Source of the DNA: a bacterium HR17
GTDB lineage: Bacteria > Armatimonadota > Fervidibacteria > Fervidibacterales > Fervidibacteraceae
Reading direction: 5' to 3'
DNA: 64,000 bases
Assembly (NCBI GenBank): GCA_002898575.1
Contig: BEHT01000001.1
Span: forward strand, 109,000 to 172,999
A program made the translations under genes and the position numbers. The notes under the pieces are model-generated. The model was given only the letters and a program-made list of their open reading frames with translations. It was not told where the DNA came from and did no database searches. Within the stretch, counting starts at the first letter, position 1, and each line of letters starts with the position of its first letter. Of this stretch, positions 26,584 through 34,955 are shown piece after piece.

Positions 26584-27429
26584 ATGCGTCAGTTACAGTG
26601 GCTGTTCGTCGCTGTGCTTATCGGAGCGGCTGTCGTTGCGGTGACCGTGTTGCGACAACGCAACCGCCCGTCGGAACAGTGGTGGCAGCAGGTGCGACGT
26701 TACTTGTCACTACCTGCCCTTCAGAATCGGTTGCGCAGTGTGCCGGCTCTGCAAGAAGCGCAACGCGCCTTGCAACGCCAAGATTGGACGGCAGCGGAAA
26801 AAGCCTTGCGGCAGGCGGTGCAACTGGACCCGACGAACAAGGAAGCGTGGCAGTTGCTGATGATGGTGTTGGCGCGGCAAGGGCGCATCAACGAAGCCGT
26901 GCTATTGGTCCAACGCATTGCCGACCCCTCCTTACAGGCGCAAGCCCTGTTGACTTTGGCTGACATGTCTTACTTGCAAGGCGATTTCAACCGGGCTGAT
27001 GCCCTTTACCGCAGGGTGTTGGCGTTGGACCCTAACAACGCGACGGCACTCAACAATTACGGCTACATGTTGGCAGAGCGGGGCATTCGGTTGGACGAAG
27101 CCGAGCGTTTTATTCGGAAAGCCCTATCGCTTCAACCGAATGAACCCGCTTTCTGGGACAGTTTGGGGTGGGTTTACTACCAACGCGGTAACTATCGGCA
27201 GGCGCTGCGTTACATTCAACGGGCAGCGCAAAAACGCCCCGACGACCCTGAAGTGCGCTATCATCTTGGGATGGTCTATTGGCGGTTAGGCGACCGCCAC
27301 GCGGCGCGCCGCGAGTTTCAATCGGCGCTGAAGGTGGATCCGACCTATCGTCCAGCGCGCGAGGCACTGGAAACATTGGAGCAGCAGGAAATGGAAGAAG
27401 AAATGCGCGGTGAAACGGTGCGCACTTAG
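26584..27429 (+). CDS. Membrane-anchored TPR-repeat protein
   Basis: This 281-residue protein has one N-terminal membrane helix (LQWLFVAVLIGAAVVAVTVL). About five tetratricopeptide units follow, visible as WTAEKALRQAVQLDPTNKEA-like stretches, FNRADALYRRVLALDPNNAT, LDEAERFIRKALSLQPNEPA and NYRQALRYIQRAAQKRPDD. TPRs are protein-binding scaffolds. The gene begins at the end of prmC. ATG at 26584 was preferred because GAGGTG lies nine bases upstream; ATG at 26575 and GTG at 26572 are alternatives that overlap the prmC stop. The partner is unknown. Confidence 0.85.
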   Translation: MRQLQWLFVAVLIGAAVVAVTVLRQRNRPSEQWWQQVRRYLSLPALQNRLRSVPALQEAQRALQRQDWTAAEKALRQAVQLDPTNKEAWQLLMMVLARQGRINEAVLLVQRIADPSLQAQALLTLADMSYLQGDFNRADALYRRVLALDPNNATALNNYGYMLAERGIRLDEAERFIRKALSLQPNEPAFWDSLGWVYYQRGNYRQALRYIQRAAQKRPDDPEVRYHLGMVYWRLGDRHAARREFQSALKVDPTYRPAREALETLEQQEMEEEMRGETVRT

Positions 27430-27505
27430 CCCGTGTCGTTAACGGAGAGGAAAGCGGTTCGGAAAAAGGAGAGGCAATTGCTCGGCGGAGCAGGAGTGAA
27501 CTGCG

Positions 27506-28141
27506 GTGCCGGTGTTGGTCAAGGGGGTCGTGGTCAGCCCTTTCCAAAGCAACTGTTATTTGGTGGTGTGTCCGACGACCCGCGAAGCCATCGTGGTTGA
27601 TCCTGGTGATGAAGCCCCACGCATCTTGGAGATGATAGATGCCCATGGCGTCACCGTAAAAGCCATCGTCGCAACGCACGGGCACTTAGACCATGTGTTG
27701 GCTGTCAGCCCGCTGAAAGCGGCAACCGGTGCGCCGTTTTTGATGCCCGAGGGGGACTGGGAGTTAGCCGCCCATGCCCACGAGATGGCTGGTTTTTACG
27801 GCTGGCAGGCGGACCCGGTGCCGTCACCGGATGCGTTTTTACACGAGGGTGACACCGTGGCGGTGGGGGCATTGACCCTATCGGTTCTTTCCGTGCCAGG
27901 ACACACCCCCGACCACATTGCCCTCTATTTGTCAGAACCGCCTGGACACTTGTTTTGCGGTGATGTTCTGTTTGCAGGGAGTGTCGGGCGCACCGACTTA
28001 CCCGGCGGCGATTGGGCAACATTGCAACGCTCGTTGCAACGCCTTATGGCGTTGCCCGACGAGACAATCGTCTACCCAGGTCACGGTCCAAAGACCACGA
28101 TCGGGCGCGAACGCATGACAAACCCTTTCCTTGCGAGGTGA
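27506..28141 (+). CDS. MBL-fold hydrolase (glyoxalase II-like)
   Basis: This 211-residue protein is of the metallo-beta-lactamase superfamily, in the glyoxalase II/persulfide dioxygenase-like group. It shows CYLVVCPTTREAIVVDPGDE, the metal motif THGHLDH (HxHxDH), GHTPDHIALYL, CGDVLFAGSVGRTDLPGGDW and YPGHGPKTTIGRE. The full set of His/Asp ligands is present, so it is probably active. GTG at 27506 is used. It follows the TPR gene by 76 nt on the same strand. The likely substrate is a thioester such as lactoyl-glutathione or another thiol analogue, but this cannot be fixed by eye. Confidence 0.9.
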   Translation: MPVLVKGVVVSPFQSNCYLVVCPTTREAIVVDPGDEAPRILEMIDAHGVTVKAIVATHGHLDHVLAVSPLKAATGAPFLMPEGDWELAAHAHEMAGFYGWQADPVPSPDAFLHEGDTVAVGALTLSVLSVPGHTPDHIALYLSEPPGHLFCGDVLFAGSVGRTDLPGGDWATLQRSLQRLMALPDETIVYPGHGPKTTIGRERMTNPFLAR

Positions 28142-28150
28142 CGGAGAACG

Positions 28151-28891
28151 ATGGGACGACGACCCAAAAGGGACAACGCTGCGGCTGCTGCCTCTGCGCG
28201 TCAAACAGCAACCACTGTGCGCCGTTCCCGTAAAAAAGCGGCGCCTGAGCCGCCGATCGCCCCCGAGGCACTGACGGAGCCGGTCGCTACGCCATACATT
28301 ACGGGCACGACCCAAGGGCAGGAAGTCGCCCGAATGGTCTTAGAAACGGTGGCACAGATGCCTTACCCCGGCGTGGGGTTACGGACTATCGCGGGCATTT
28401 TGCGGGGTGAAACGCGGGCTAACTGGCTCAGTTATATCGCCCGCACAGAAAATTGGGGCGCTTTGTTCCCGAACTCATTGGCGAGCGTGGAGGCGTTCTT
28501 AAAGGATTTGGTGCGGACAGGTTACATAGAAGGCAAGCACTTCGTCCGCTTGACAGAGCGCGGGCAACGCGTCTTGGACGGCGGTGAGGAACCGCCGACG
28601 CCGCGCCGCTCGTTGGCGGTCGTGCCTCGGACGCTGCGCCCGCTGCTTTGGAAACTGCTGTTGCTGCGGGCGCGCTTGGTCAACGAGCGCAAAGCGCCAG
28701 GGCTGCTCAAAGACGAAGTGTTGCTGCAACTGTTGGAAAAGCGCCCGACAAAACCGAGCGAGTTAAAGCGCCTCAGGGGTGTCGGTGCCTTCATCGCCAA
28801 CGAATTGGGCAAGGACATCTTGCGTGTTATCCGCGAGTTCCAGCAACAAGCCGCCAACGCATCACCGTCCGACGACGCTGAAACGCTGTGA
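28151..28891 (+). CDS. Orphan RQC-HRDC protein (RecQ C-terminal domains without helicase)
   Basis: The protein has 246 residues. A basic, Ala-rich N-terminal tail (1-45) is followed by a winged-helix region, about 57-142, containing PYPGVGLRTIAGILRGE and GYIEGKHFVRLTERGQRVL. That pattern matches the RQC domain of RecQ helicases (GVGHLIDVLRG...LRLTE). Residues ~165-230 (RLVNERKAPGLLKDEVLLQL, RPTKPSELKRLRGVGAFIAN) match an HRDC domain. No helicase motifs are present and none is encoded nearby. It probably binds structured DNA. It lies 9 nt after the MBL gene, so the two are likely co-transcribed. It could be a diverged family not functionally linked to RecQ. Confidence 0.72.
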   Translation: MGRRPKRDNAAAAASARQTATTVRRSRKKAAPEPPIAPEALTEPVATPYITGTTQGQEVARMVLETVAQMPYPGVGLRTIAGILRGETRANWLSYIARTENWGALFPNSLASVEAFLKDLVRTGYIEGKHFVRLTERGQRVLDGGEEPPTPRRSLAVVPRTLRPLLWKLLLLRARLVNERKAPGLLKDEVLLQLLEKRPTKPSELKRLRGVGAFIANELGKDILRVIREFQQQAANASPSDDAETL

Positions 28892-28897
28892 GCGGCG

Positions 28898-30400
28898 TCA
28901 ACGCACTTCCACTTGGAAGCGTTCCACGATGGGCGGAAGGAGCCCGTAAATGTCCCGCACCTGCACGGCGCAATCGTAAACGCCGGGCTTTTCAAAAGTG
29001 AACGACACCTGTCGCCCCCGTCGGTCAGGTAACTCAAAGTGGGTGCCGTTATCGGGTGAGAAATCCCAGCGCACTTCCATCGGCAAAACAGTGCCCGTCA
29101 CAAAGACTTCCATCGTGACGGGTTGATTGACTCGCGCTTGGTAGCGGAGCAGTGGCTTGTCACCCCCTCCAGGGGCAGGGACCGCCAAAGCGGAACTGCG
29201 CAGCTGCACAAAGGGTTGGTCAGGCGTCCGTTGGCGCAAGGTGATGCGGGCGATGTAAAGTTCTTCGGGCGCGTCGCCGGAAATGCCCAAGCGATACAGC
29301 AACACGGGCGGCTCTGGCGCGTTGCCCATTAATTGCAAGGGCACGACCACAGTTGCCCAGTTACCGTCAAAAGTCAGCGTGTCGTCCGGCGGCACCCGCA
29401 CCGAAAGCGTTAGCACGCCTTTGTCTGTAACGAGCGCAAAAGACAGATATTTGAGGGTGCGGATGACGATCGGTTGGCGTGTCGGGGGCGTCTGCGGAGT
29501 GCCAGGGGAACCGAAGCCCCCAGATGGTGCACCGGGACCGATTTCGCCGTAGCCGGGCATGCCGCTTGGTCCAGGCATGCCCCCGTAACCAGGGGCACCG
29601 CCCATCGGTCCCATGCCCATAAGTCCACCCGTCATTTGTCCCAAAATGAGGTAGCGGCGCAATGCGGTGCGCCGTCCTGCCGTCGTCGGTCCGAACGGAA
29701 CGCCAAACATCGGTCCAAAGCCTGGACCGTAACCTGGTGCCCCGAACGGAAAGCCGCCCGGAAAACCGCCTGGGGCTCCGTAACCAGGCACGGGCGCACC
29801 GTAGCCGGGAACACTTGGCGCACCGTAACCGGGAACGCCCGGCGCACCGTAGCCAGGCGCACTCCCCGGCGGCATGCCGGGGGGAGCCCCAGGAACGGCG
29901 CCGCTGACTTCACCTTCCGACCCCGGCGCACCAGGGACAGGGGCATTTGGCGTTCCGGGCACGCCCGGCTGCCCGGTCGGTTGCACAGAAATTTCGGTCG
30001 GCACCGGAGGCACTAAAGTGATCGTCAGTTCATAGTTGTTGAGGGGTTGCGCAAAACGCAACGGTCTGGCGAAAATGAGTTGCCCTCCGGAGCCGTGACC
30101 TGCCGTTAAAATCATCCACGAAGGGAGCCCACGATACACTTGGTCGGTGACAGGGAATTGCATTTGCCCGCCACCCAACGGAGCGAGACGGGGCTTGAGC
30201 GGCAGCGCATCTAAAACTCCATCAAACAGGACGACTTCGCCGCGTTCGCGTAGGTCAAACGGCGTTGCCGTGTTTCCCATCCGAGAGCGCAGCCATTCGG
30301 CGACGGCAGTGAGGGACGAGGGGCTGTCTTGCGCGGACACCGCCGTGGCGGTAGTCACACTGACCGCCACTATCAGACTCTTTAGCAAGCGCCGGTGCAT
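28898..30400 (-). CDS. Secreted Gly/Pro/Tyr-rich protein with a C-terminal PKD-like domain
   Basis: The protein has 500 residues. The signal peptide (MHRRLLKSLIVAVSVTTATA, cut near VSA-QD) is followed by a globular region. A long low-complexity stretch (about residues 135-310) comes next, built of PGYGAPG, PGAPG and GMPGYG repeats. The last ~90 residues are PKD/Ig-like (VRWDFSPDNGTHFELPDRRG then SFTFEKPGVYDCAVQVRD). PKD domains mediate surface protein or polysaccharide contacts. GGAGGCGATCAAG precedes the ATG. It is convergent with the RQC-HRDC gene (6 nt apart). The repeat region probably evolves fast. I do not recognise a specific function. Confidence 0.78.
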   Translation of the reverse strand: MHRRLLKSLIVAVSVTTATAVSAQDSPSSLTAVAEWLRSRMGNTATPFDLRERGEVVLFDGVLDALPLKPRLAPLGGGQMQFPVTDQVYRGLPSWMILTAGHGSGGQLIFARPLRFAQPLNNYELTITLVPPVPTEISVQPTGQPGVPGTPNAPVPGAPGSEGEVSGAVPGAPPGMPPGSAPGYGAPGVPGYGAPSVPGYGAPVPGYGAPGGFPGGFPFGAPGYGPGFGPMFGVPFGPTTAGRRTALRRYLILGQMTGGLMGMGPMGGAPGYGGMPGPSGMPGYGEIGPGAPSGGFGSPGTPQTPPTRQPIVIRTLKYLSFALVTDKGVLTLSVRVPPDDTLTFDGNWATVVVPLQLMGNAPEPPVLLYRLGISGDAPEELYIARITLRQRTPDQPFVQLRSSALAVPAPGGGDKPLLRYQARVNQPVTMEVFVTGTVLPMEVRWDFSPDNGTHFELPDRRGRQVSFTFEKPGVYDCAVQVRDIYGLLPPIVERFQVEVR

Positions 30401-30526
30401 CTTGATCGCCTCCTGAGACGCGGGACGGCTTACGGGCGCCTTCAGGCGACCGTGCTTTCATTTTGCCACTGCCACAGCGCACCGGCTGTAGCGCGCTATA
30501 CTTGCCGTTACGGAGGCGCATGAGCC

Positions 30527-31855
30527 ATGTGGCGCGGTTTGACAGAACGCTTGCAAAGTTTGTTAGCCCGTTGGCGCGGACGCGGGCGGATCACCGAAGA
30601 GGAAATTGACCAATGGTTGCGGGAACTGCGCATCAGTCTGCTGGAAGCAGATGTCAACCTGAGGGTCGCTCGGCAATTCGTCGGGCAAATCCGCGACCGA
30701 TTGGTTACACCAGAGGTCATGGAGCACCCCAATCCGTCGCGGCGCATGACGCAAATCGTGTTTGAAGAGTTGACAAAACTGTTGGGCGAGAAACCCGAAC
30801 CGCTAAGGTTCAGTTCGCCCGTATCGGTGTTTCTGCTGCTGGGGCTGCAAGGTGCGGGCAAAACGACGACTTGCGGGAAATTAGCGGCGCAATTGAAAAA
30901 ACAGGGGCGCCGCCCGTTACTCGTCGCTGCCGACCTGAAGCGCCCTGCGGCGATTGACCAGTTACAGCAAATCGCTGAGCGGGTGCAAGTGCCCGTCTTT
31001 GCAATGCGCACGGGCACCCCCGAAATGTTGGCAAACGCCGCGCTCCAACACGCCCGTGCCAACGCTTACGATGTCGTCCTCGTAGACTCCGCTGGGCGTT
31101 TGCATACGGACGAAGAATTAGTGGATGAATTACGACGGCTGAAAAGTGCGCTGCAACCCCACGAAGCCTTGTTGGTGTTGGATGCGGCGACAGGTCAGGA
31201 CGCTGTGCGGGTCGCGGAGACTTTTGATGCGGAAGTCGGCATCACGGGTGTTATCTTGACGAAGTTGGACAGTGACGCTCGAGGCGGTGCCGTTCTGTCC
31301 GTCCGCGCGGTTACAGGCAAACCGATCAAACTCGTCGGGACAGGTGAACATCTGGGTGACTTGGATGTTTTTTATCCCGACCGCATGGCTGCCCGCATTT
31401 TAGGTTTAGGCGATGTTTCGTCGCTGATGGAACGCGTGGAAGAGGTCATGGACGAGGCGACAGCGAAGCGGATGGAAGAGCGTATCGCAAAAGGCACTTT
31501 CGGGTTGGACGATTTGTTGCTGCAACTGCGCCAGATGAAACAGGCAGGACCCTTAGAACAATTGCTGTCGTTTTTGCCGGGGCTGGGTGGTCTGGGTGGA
31601 CCGCGCCTGCAGATTGACGAACGCAAGTTCAAGCGCATGGAAGCGATCATTCTCTCCATGACTCCAGAAGAACGGCGCAACCCAGACATCATTGACGGCT
31701 CACGCAAACGCCGCATCGCCAAAGGCAGCGGCACAACCGTTCAAGATGTCAATCAACTGCTACGCCAGTTCAAAACGATGCGTGACACAATGAAACGGCT
31801 CGCCAAAGCCAAAATCAGCGACAAAGACCTCATGCGTTTGTTCAGCGGTCTTTAG
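30527..31855 (+). CDS. ffh: Signal recognition particle GTPase Ffh
   Basis: This 442-residue SRP54 homologue binds signal sequences and SRP RNA and targets ribosomes to FtsY. Its N domain (residues 1-90) is followed by the G domain with LLLGLQGAGKTTTCGKLA, VDSAGRLHTDEELVDELRRL and LTKLDSDARGGAVLSV. A Met-containing M domain ends ...GTTVQDVNQLLRQFKTMRDT. GGAGGCGCATGAGCC precedes the ATG, and TATACT at 30497-30502 may be a -10. It leads the ffh-rpsP-khpA-rimM-trmD run. No SRP RNA gene was seen nearby. Confidence 0.97.
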   Translation: MWRGLTERLQSLLARWRGRGRITEEEIDQWLRELRISLLEADVNLRVARQFVGQIRDRLVTPEVMEHPNPSRRMTQIVFEELTKLLGEKPEPLRFSSPVSVFLLLGLQGAGKTTTCGKLAAQLKKQGRRPLLVAADLKRPAAIDQLQQIAERVQVPVFAMRTGTPEMLANAALQHARANAYDVVLVDSAGRLHTDEELVDELRRLKSALQPHEALLVLDAATGQDAVRVAETFDAEVGITGVILTKLDSDARGGAVLSVRAVTGKPIKLVGTGEHLGDLDVFYPDRMAARILGLGDVSSLMERVEEVMDEATAKRMEERIAKGTFGLDDLLLQLRQMKQAGPLEQLLSFLPGLGGLGGPRLQIDERKFKRMEAIILSMTPEERRNPDIIDGSRKRRIAKGSGTTVQDVNQLLRQFKTMRDTMKRLAKAKISDKDLMRLFSGL

Positions 31856-31993
31856 CGACCAAATGTCCGACAGGCATCACGCAGATATGCTATGGAGGCA
31901 ATGAAAGTTAAACCCCAATGGGTAAAACGCCATCGGTGCCCGCCAGCGTCAAAATTTGAGCGGTGCAAGTGGCGTTACAAGGAGGTGAGACAG

Positions 31994-32275
31994 TTGGTTC
32001 GGATGCGGTTAATGCGGGTCGGGGCGAAGAACGACCCGCGCTATCGGATCGTTGTCGCAGATGCCCGCGCACCTCGAGACGGTCGGTTCATTGAAATCTT
32101 GGGGCACTATCACCCTACGCGGCAACCGGAGGTTGTGCACATCAACCGCGAGCGCGCCCTGCATTGGTTGTCAGTGGGGGCACAGCCGAGCGAAACGGTC
32201 GTTCGGTTGTTGTCCAAATTAGGCATTTGGCAGGAGTTCCGTCGCCAGAAGAAACAAAAAGCACCGACCCAGTGA
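31994..32275 (+). CDS. rpsP: 30S ribosomal protein S16 (TTG start)
   Basis: S16 is 93 residues here. Reading from TTG at 31994 gives (M)[20 protein letters not shown], an exact fit to the conserved S16 N-terminus (MVKIRLxRxGxKxxPxYRIV). GGAGGTGA at 31981-31988 lies five bases upstream. An in-frame ATG at 31892 would add 34 unconserved residues and is rejected. Downstream conserved parts are [13 protein letters not shown] and [20 protein letters not shown]. The canonical position after ffh and before khpA/rimM supports it. Confidence 0.95.
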   Translation: MVRMRLMRVGAKNDPRYRIVVADARAPRDGRFIEILGHYHPTRQPEVVHINRERALHWLSVGAQPSETVVRLLSKLGIWQEFRRQKKQKAPTQ

Positions 32276-32359
32276 CGGCTATGGTGACCACGCACGCCGT
32301 AACTCGCAGTTCACACCGTCGCGACAGAAGATGACTTCGTGGAAGGAGGAGGCGTCGCA

Positions 32360-32605
32360 ATGGAGCAGCGCGGTTCGTTGGGGCATTTGATTGAGACGAT
32401 CGTTCGGGCATTGGTTGATAACCCCGACGAGGTGCGGGTGCGGCAAATTGAAGGAGAACGCACAGTTATCGTGGAGGTGAAAGTCGCACCGACCGACCTC
32501 GGCAAGGTTATCGGCAAAGAAGGGCGCATCGCCACCGCGATCCGCACTTTGGCGCGGGCAGCGGCGACCAAAATGGGCAAAAAAGTGACCGTGGAAATCT
32601 TGTAA
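32360..32605 (+). CDS. khpA: KH-domain RNA-binding protein KhpA
   Basis: This 81-residue single KH-domain protein starts MEQRGSLGHLIETIVRALVD. It contains the KH motif GKVIGKEGRIATAIRTLARA (GxxG = GKEG). KhpA pairs with KhpB/Jag in many bacteria and binds small RNAs and mRNA. ATG at 32360 was chosen because AAGGAGGAGG precedes it by 8-9 bases; an earlier frame start at 32339 is unlikely. It sits between rpsP and rimM in the standard order. Confidence 0.93.
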   Translation: MEQRGSLGHLIETIVRALVDNPDEVRVRQIEGERTVIVEVKVAPTDLGKVIGKEGRIATAIRTLARAAATKMGKKVTVEIL

Positions 32606-32620
32606 ACCCTGCGCTCCCAA

Positions 32621-32641
32621 CGCCCCCAAACGATGGGGGCG
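32621..32641 (+). promoter_or_regulatory. Hairpin over the rimM ribosome site
   Basis: CGCCCCC and GGGGGCG (32621-32627, 32635-32641) form a perfect 7-bp stem with a 7-nt loop between khpA and rimM. Its 3' arm overlaps the G-rich Shine-Dalgarno region just before the rimM ATG at 32652, so it may limit rimM translation. Confidence 0.5.
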
Positions 32642-32651
32642 GTGGTTGAAT

Positions 32652-33233
32652 ATGCCCAATGCTCGCAAAAAAGCCGTCATCGTCGTGGACGAGTTGCGGG
32701 AGTGGACGCAACCTGTCGGCACGATCGTCGCCACGCACGGCATTAAAGGGGCTGTCAAGGTTCACCCGCGCGGTGAAACGGTGGCGTCGCTGTTTGCACC
32801 TGGTCAGGTGTTCTGCCTGTTGGCACCGACCGGCAGGCGGCAGAAGGTCACCGTGGAGTCGGCGTATCCCAAAGGCGCCAACTTTATCGTCAAGTTTGCA
32901 GAGTTCACCCACATCGCCCAAGCCCAGCAGTGCATCGGAACGCAGTTGACCGTTCACAAAGACTGGAAACCCACTTTGCAAGAAGGGGAGTTCCTCGCCG
33001 CCGAATTGGTCGGCATGGATGTCGTGACCGAAGGCGGTGACGCCGTCGGGCAAGTGGTGGAGGTCGTCAGCGCCGCCGCGCACGACCTGCTCGTCACCGA
33101 ACGCGGGATGATCCCGATGGTGCGACAATTTATCAAGACGATAGACCGCAAAAACCGGCGCATCGTCATCACCCCGCCACCCGGTTTGTTGGAGGAGGTG
33201 CCGCGCTCGCGGCGGTCACGATGGCGAAAGTGA
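32652..33233 (+). CDS. rimM: Ribosome maturation factor RimM
   Basis: RimM (193 residues) binds S19 and helps mature the 16S rRNA 3' domain. The N-terminal domain shows [20 protein letters not shown]. The C-terminal PRC-barrel region includes [20 protein letters not shown] and [20 protein letters not shown]. Length is slightly longer than E. coli RimM because of a basic tail (RSRRSRWRK). ATG at 32652 was preferred; TTG at 32646 is in the same frame. A GC hairpin covers the ribosome site. trmD starts 13 nt before its stop. Confidence 0.94.
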   Translation: MPNARKKAVIVVDELREWTQPVGTIVATHGIKGAVKVHPRGETVASLFAPGQVFCLLAPTGRRQKVTVESAYPKGANFIVKFAEFTHIAQAQQCIGTQLTVHKDWKPTLQEGEFLAAELVGMDVVTEGGDAVGQVVEVVSAAAHDLLVTERGMIPMVRQFIKTIDRKNRRIVITPPPGLLEEVPRSRRSRWRK

Positions 33234-34018
33234 CCTTCCATGTGTTCACGCTGTTTCCTGAATGGTTTGTGTCCCCACTGAAAGTCAGCATTATCGGACG
33301 GGCGATCCAAGACGGGCACATCGCCGTCCATTGCCACAACATTCGCGACTACACCACCGATAAACACCGCACGGTGGACGATTACCCTTTCGGGGGCGGC
33401 GCTGGGTTGGTCTTAAAACCCGAACCGATTTTCGCCGCTGTGGAGAGTGTCTTGGGGCAATTGTCCTTGACCTCTCCGCCGCCGGTCATTCTACTGTGCG
33501 CGCAAGGGCGTCCCTTTACGCAAAGCGTCGCGCGCCAGTTGGCGCAACATAGCACCATTTTGCTGATTTGCGGGCATTACGAGGGCGTGGACGAACGGGT
33601 GCGGGCCCACTTGGTCACAGACGAGTTGAGCATCGGCGATTACATTCTGACCGGGGGCGAACCGGCGGCGCTGGTGGTCATTGACGCGGTAACGCGGTTG
33701 GTGCCCGGCGTCATTGATGAAGCGTCGCCCGTTGAAGAGTCCTTTGCGGACGGTTTGTTAGAGTACCCGCAATACACGCGCCCGCGCGTGTTTCGGGGTT
33801 GGGCGGTGCCCGATGTATTGGTGTCTGGCGACCATGAAGCCATTCGGCGTTGGCGGCGCAGGGAAGCCCTCAAACGCACCTTGCTGCGACGCCCCGACCT
33901 CTTAGTGCGCGCAACCTTAACAGAGGAAGATTGGCAAATGCTGCGGGAGATTGAGTCAGAACTCTCCCGCACCGGTCAACTGTTCCCTGCATGGCGCCGG
34001 TGGTCGGTGCTCCCTTAA
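33221..34018 (+). CDS. trmD: tRNA (guanine37-N1)-methyltransferase TrmD
   Basis: TrmD (265 residues) is a SPOUT-class trefoil-knot enzyme that makes m1G37 and prevents +1 frameshifts. Motifs are the N-terminal [25 protein letters not shown], the knot segments [12 protein letters not shown] and [20 protein letters not shown], and [21 protein letters not shown] substrate residues ([17 protein letters not shown]). Its start overlaps rimM by 13 nt, indicating coupling. The usual next gene rplS is absent: an unrelated membrane protein gene lies 2 nt away on the opposite strand. Confidence 0.96.
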   Translation: MAKVTFHVFTLFPEWFVSPLKVSIIGRAIQDGHIAVHCHNIRDYTTDKHRTVDDYPFGGGAGLVLKPEPIFAAVESVLGQLSLTSPPPVILLCAQGRPFTQSVARQLAQHSTILLICGHYEGVDERVRAHLVTDELSIGDYILTGGEPAALVVIDAVTRLVPGVIDEASPVEESFADGLLEYPQYTRPRVFRGWAVPDVLVSGDHEAIRRWRRREALKRTLLRRPDLLVRATLTEEDWQMLREIESELSRTGQLFPAWRRWSVLP

Positions 34019-34020
34019 AC

Positions 34021-34449
34021 TCAGAACCAATGGACAGCGGGCATCAGCGACAGCGTCGCCCACAGTGCCAGCCGCACCGCGTTGAGCAAATCGTGGCGTT
34101 GCCCCTGCTGCAGGGCGTTGGCAATGTCGGTGGAACGCTCTTGGGTGGCAGCACGGTGTTTCGGGCTTCTTTCCAGCCACGCCCACGCCGCCGCCAGCCC
34201 CAGAGCGGTAAGTTCCAGCAAGGGCATCGGTGAACCGATAGCGCTGGCGCGCAAAGGCATTACTGCCGACATGGCGACGATCCCGAAGAGGCTGTAAGAA
34301 CAAAGGTGATGGACAAACCCGCGCAAATGGGGGGGAACCACTGACGGCAACCAAATGGTAGCACCCACGAGGCTGGTCCATGTGAGGAACCCGCTGACCG
34401 ACGGTTGACGCGTTAACGACCCGACCATTTCCCAGAGCAAGGCTTCCAT
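34021..34449 (-). CDS. Small polytopic membrane protein, unknown
   Basis: The protein has 142 residues and about four hydrophobic segments: WTSLVGATIWLPSVV, HLCSYSLFGIVAMSAVM, LLELTALGLAAAWAWL and AVRLALWATLSLMPAV. A charged loop (ERSPKHRAATQERSTD) separates the last two. A strong AAGGAGGGAGCGCA ribosome site precedes the ATG, which argues that it is real. It is convergent with trmD and has no evident operon partner. I do not recognise a family. Confidence 0.65.
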   Translation of the reverse strand: MEALLWEMVGSLTRQPSVSGFLTWTSLVGATIWLPSVVPPHLRGFVHHLCSYSLFGIVAMSAVMPLRASAIGSPMPLLELTALGLAAAWAWLERSPKHRAATQERSTDIANALQQGQRHDLLNAVRLALWATLSLMPAVHWF

Positions 34450-34541
34450 TGCGCTCCCTCCTTGCTACAGGCGTGGTCGCCCGTTCAAATTGTAAACCCG
34501 ACCGGAGCGCGACGCTATCGGCTGGTTGGGGGCGGCGTGCA

Positions 34542-34569
34542 TTGCACGCGCTGGGCTGCGTGTTAAAAT
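34542..34569 (+). promoter_or_regulatory. Probable promoter for the small gene and tRNA-Met
   Basis: TTGCAC (34542-34547) and TAAAAT (34564-34569) are separated by 16 bp. The start would be near 34576, shortly before the GGAGGTG site at 34603. Confidence 0.5.
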
Positions 34570-34617
34570 AGTGGCGGCATTTCTCACGGTGCGTTTTTTC
34601 TCGGAGGTGTGCTTTGC

Positions 34618-34845
34618 GTGGCAGGTTTGCGCAAGGTCAAGATAGACTGGCAACTGCTGCGTTCGTTTGACCCGACGCCGTTGCTGACGCTGGAACAGGA
34701 GTTAGAAGAGGCTGTCCGGCAGGAATACGAAGCACGGCGGACCGCTGCGCTGTCGGAAACCAAGCAACCCAAACGCCGTCGGCGCCGAGGTGCCGCAGCG
34801 ACGGCTACCCCTACCGCTGAGGAATCGGCTGCAACGGCACTGTAG
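34618..34845 (+). CDS. Small basic-tailed protein of unknown function
   Basis: This 75-residue protein opens VAGLRKVKIDWQLLRSFDPT and has a Glu-rich helix (EQELEEAVRQEYEARR). It ends in a KRRRRRG patch followed by an Ala/Thr tail. GTG at 34618 was chosen, eight bases after GGAGGTG. The stop is one base before tRNA-Met, and both probably share the promoter at 34542. The basic patch suggests nucleic-acid or ribosome binding, which is only a guess. No family recognised. Confidence 0.6.
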   Translation: MAGLRKVKIDWQLLRSFDPTPLLTLEQELEEAVRQEYEARRTAALSETKQPKRRRRRGAAATATPTAEESAATAL

Positions 34846-34846
34846 T

Positions 34847-34921
34847 GGCGGCGTAGCTCAGTGGCAGAGCACGCGGCTCATAACCGCGGGGTCCAGGGTT
34901 CAAATCCCTGCGCCGCCACCA
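34847..34921 (+). tRNA. tRNA-Met (CAT anticodon), elongator type
   Basis: A full cloverleaf is visible. The acceptor stem GGCGGCG/CGCCGCC, D-arm GCTC...GAGC, anticodon stem CGCGG/CCGCG with CAT at 34879-34881 and T-arm CAGGG-TTCAAAT-CCCTG are all intact. The encoded end is ACCA. The paired first base (G1-C72) excludes the initiator. tRNA-Ile with a lysidine-modified CAT cannot be fully excluded. It starts one base after the stop of the preceding small gene. Confidence 0.95.
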
Positions 34922-34955
34922 AACCTTTGCTTTGCATGGTTAGGAGCGAGGGGGA

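Noticed and set aside
31892..31993. ATG-initiated longer S16
   Set aside because: The 34 extra residues are not S16-like. TTG at 31994 gives the exact conserved N-terminus with an ideal ribosome site.
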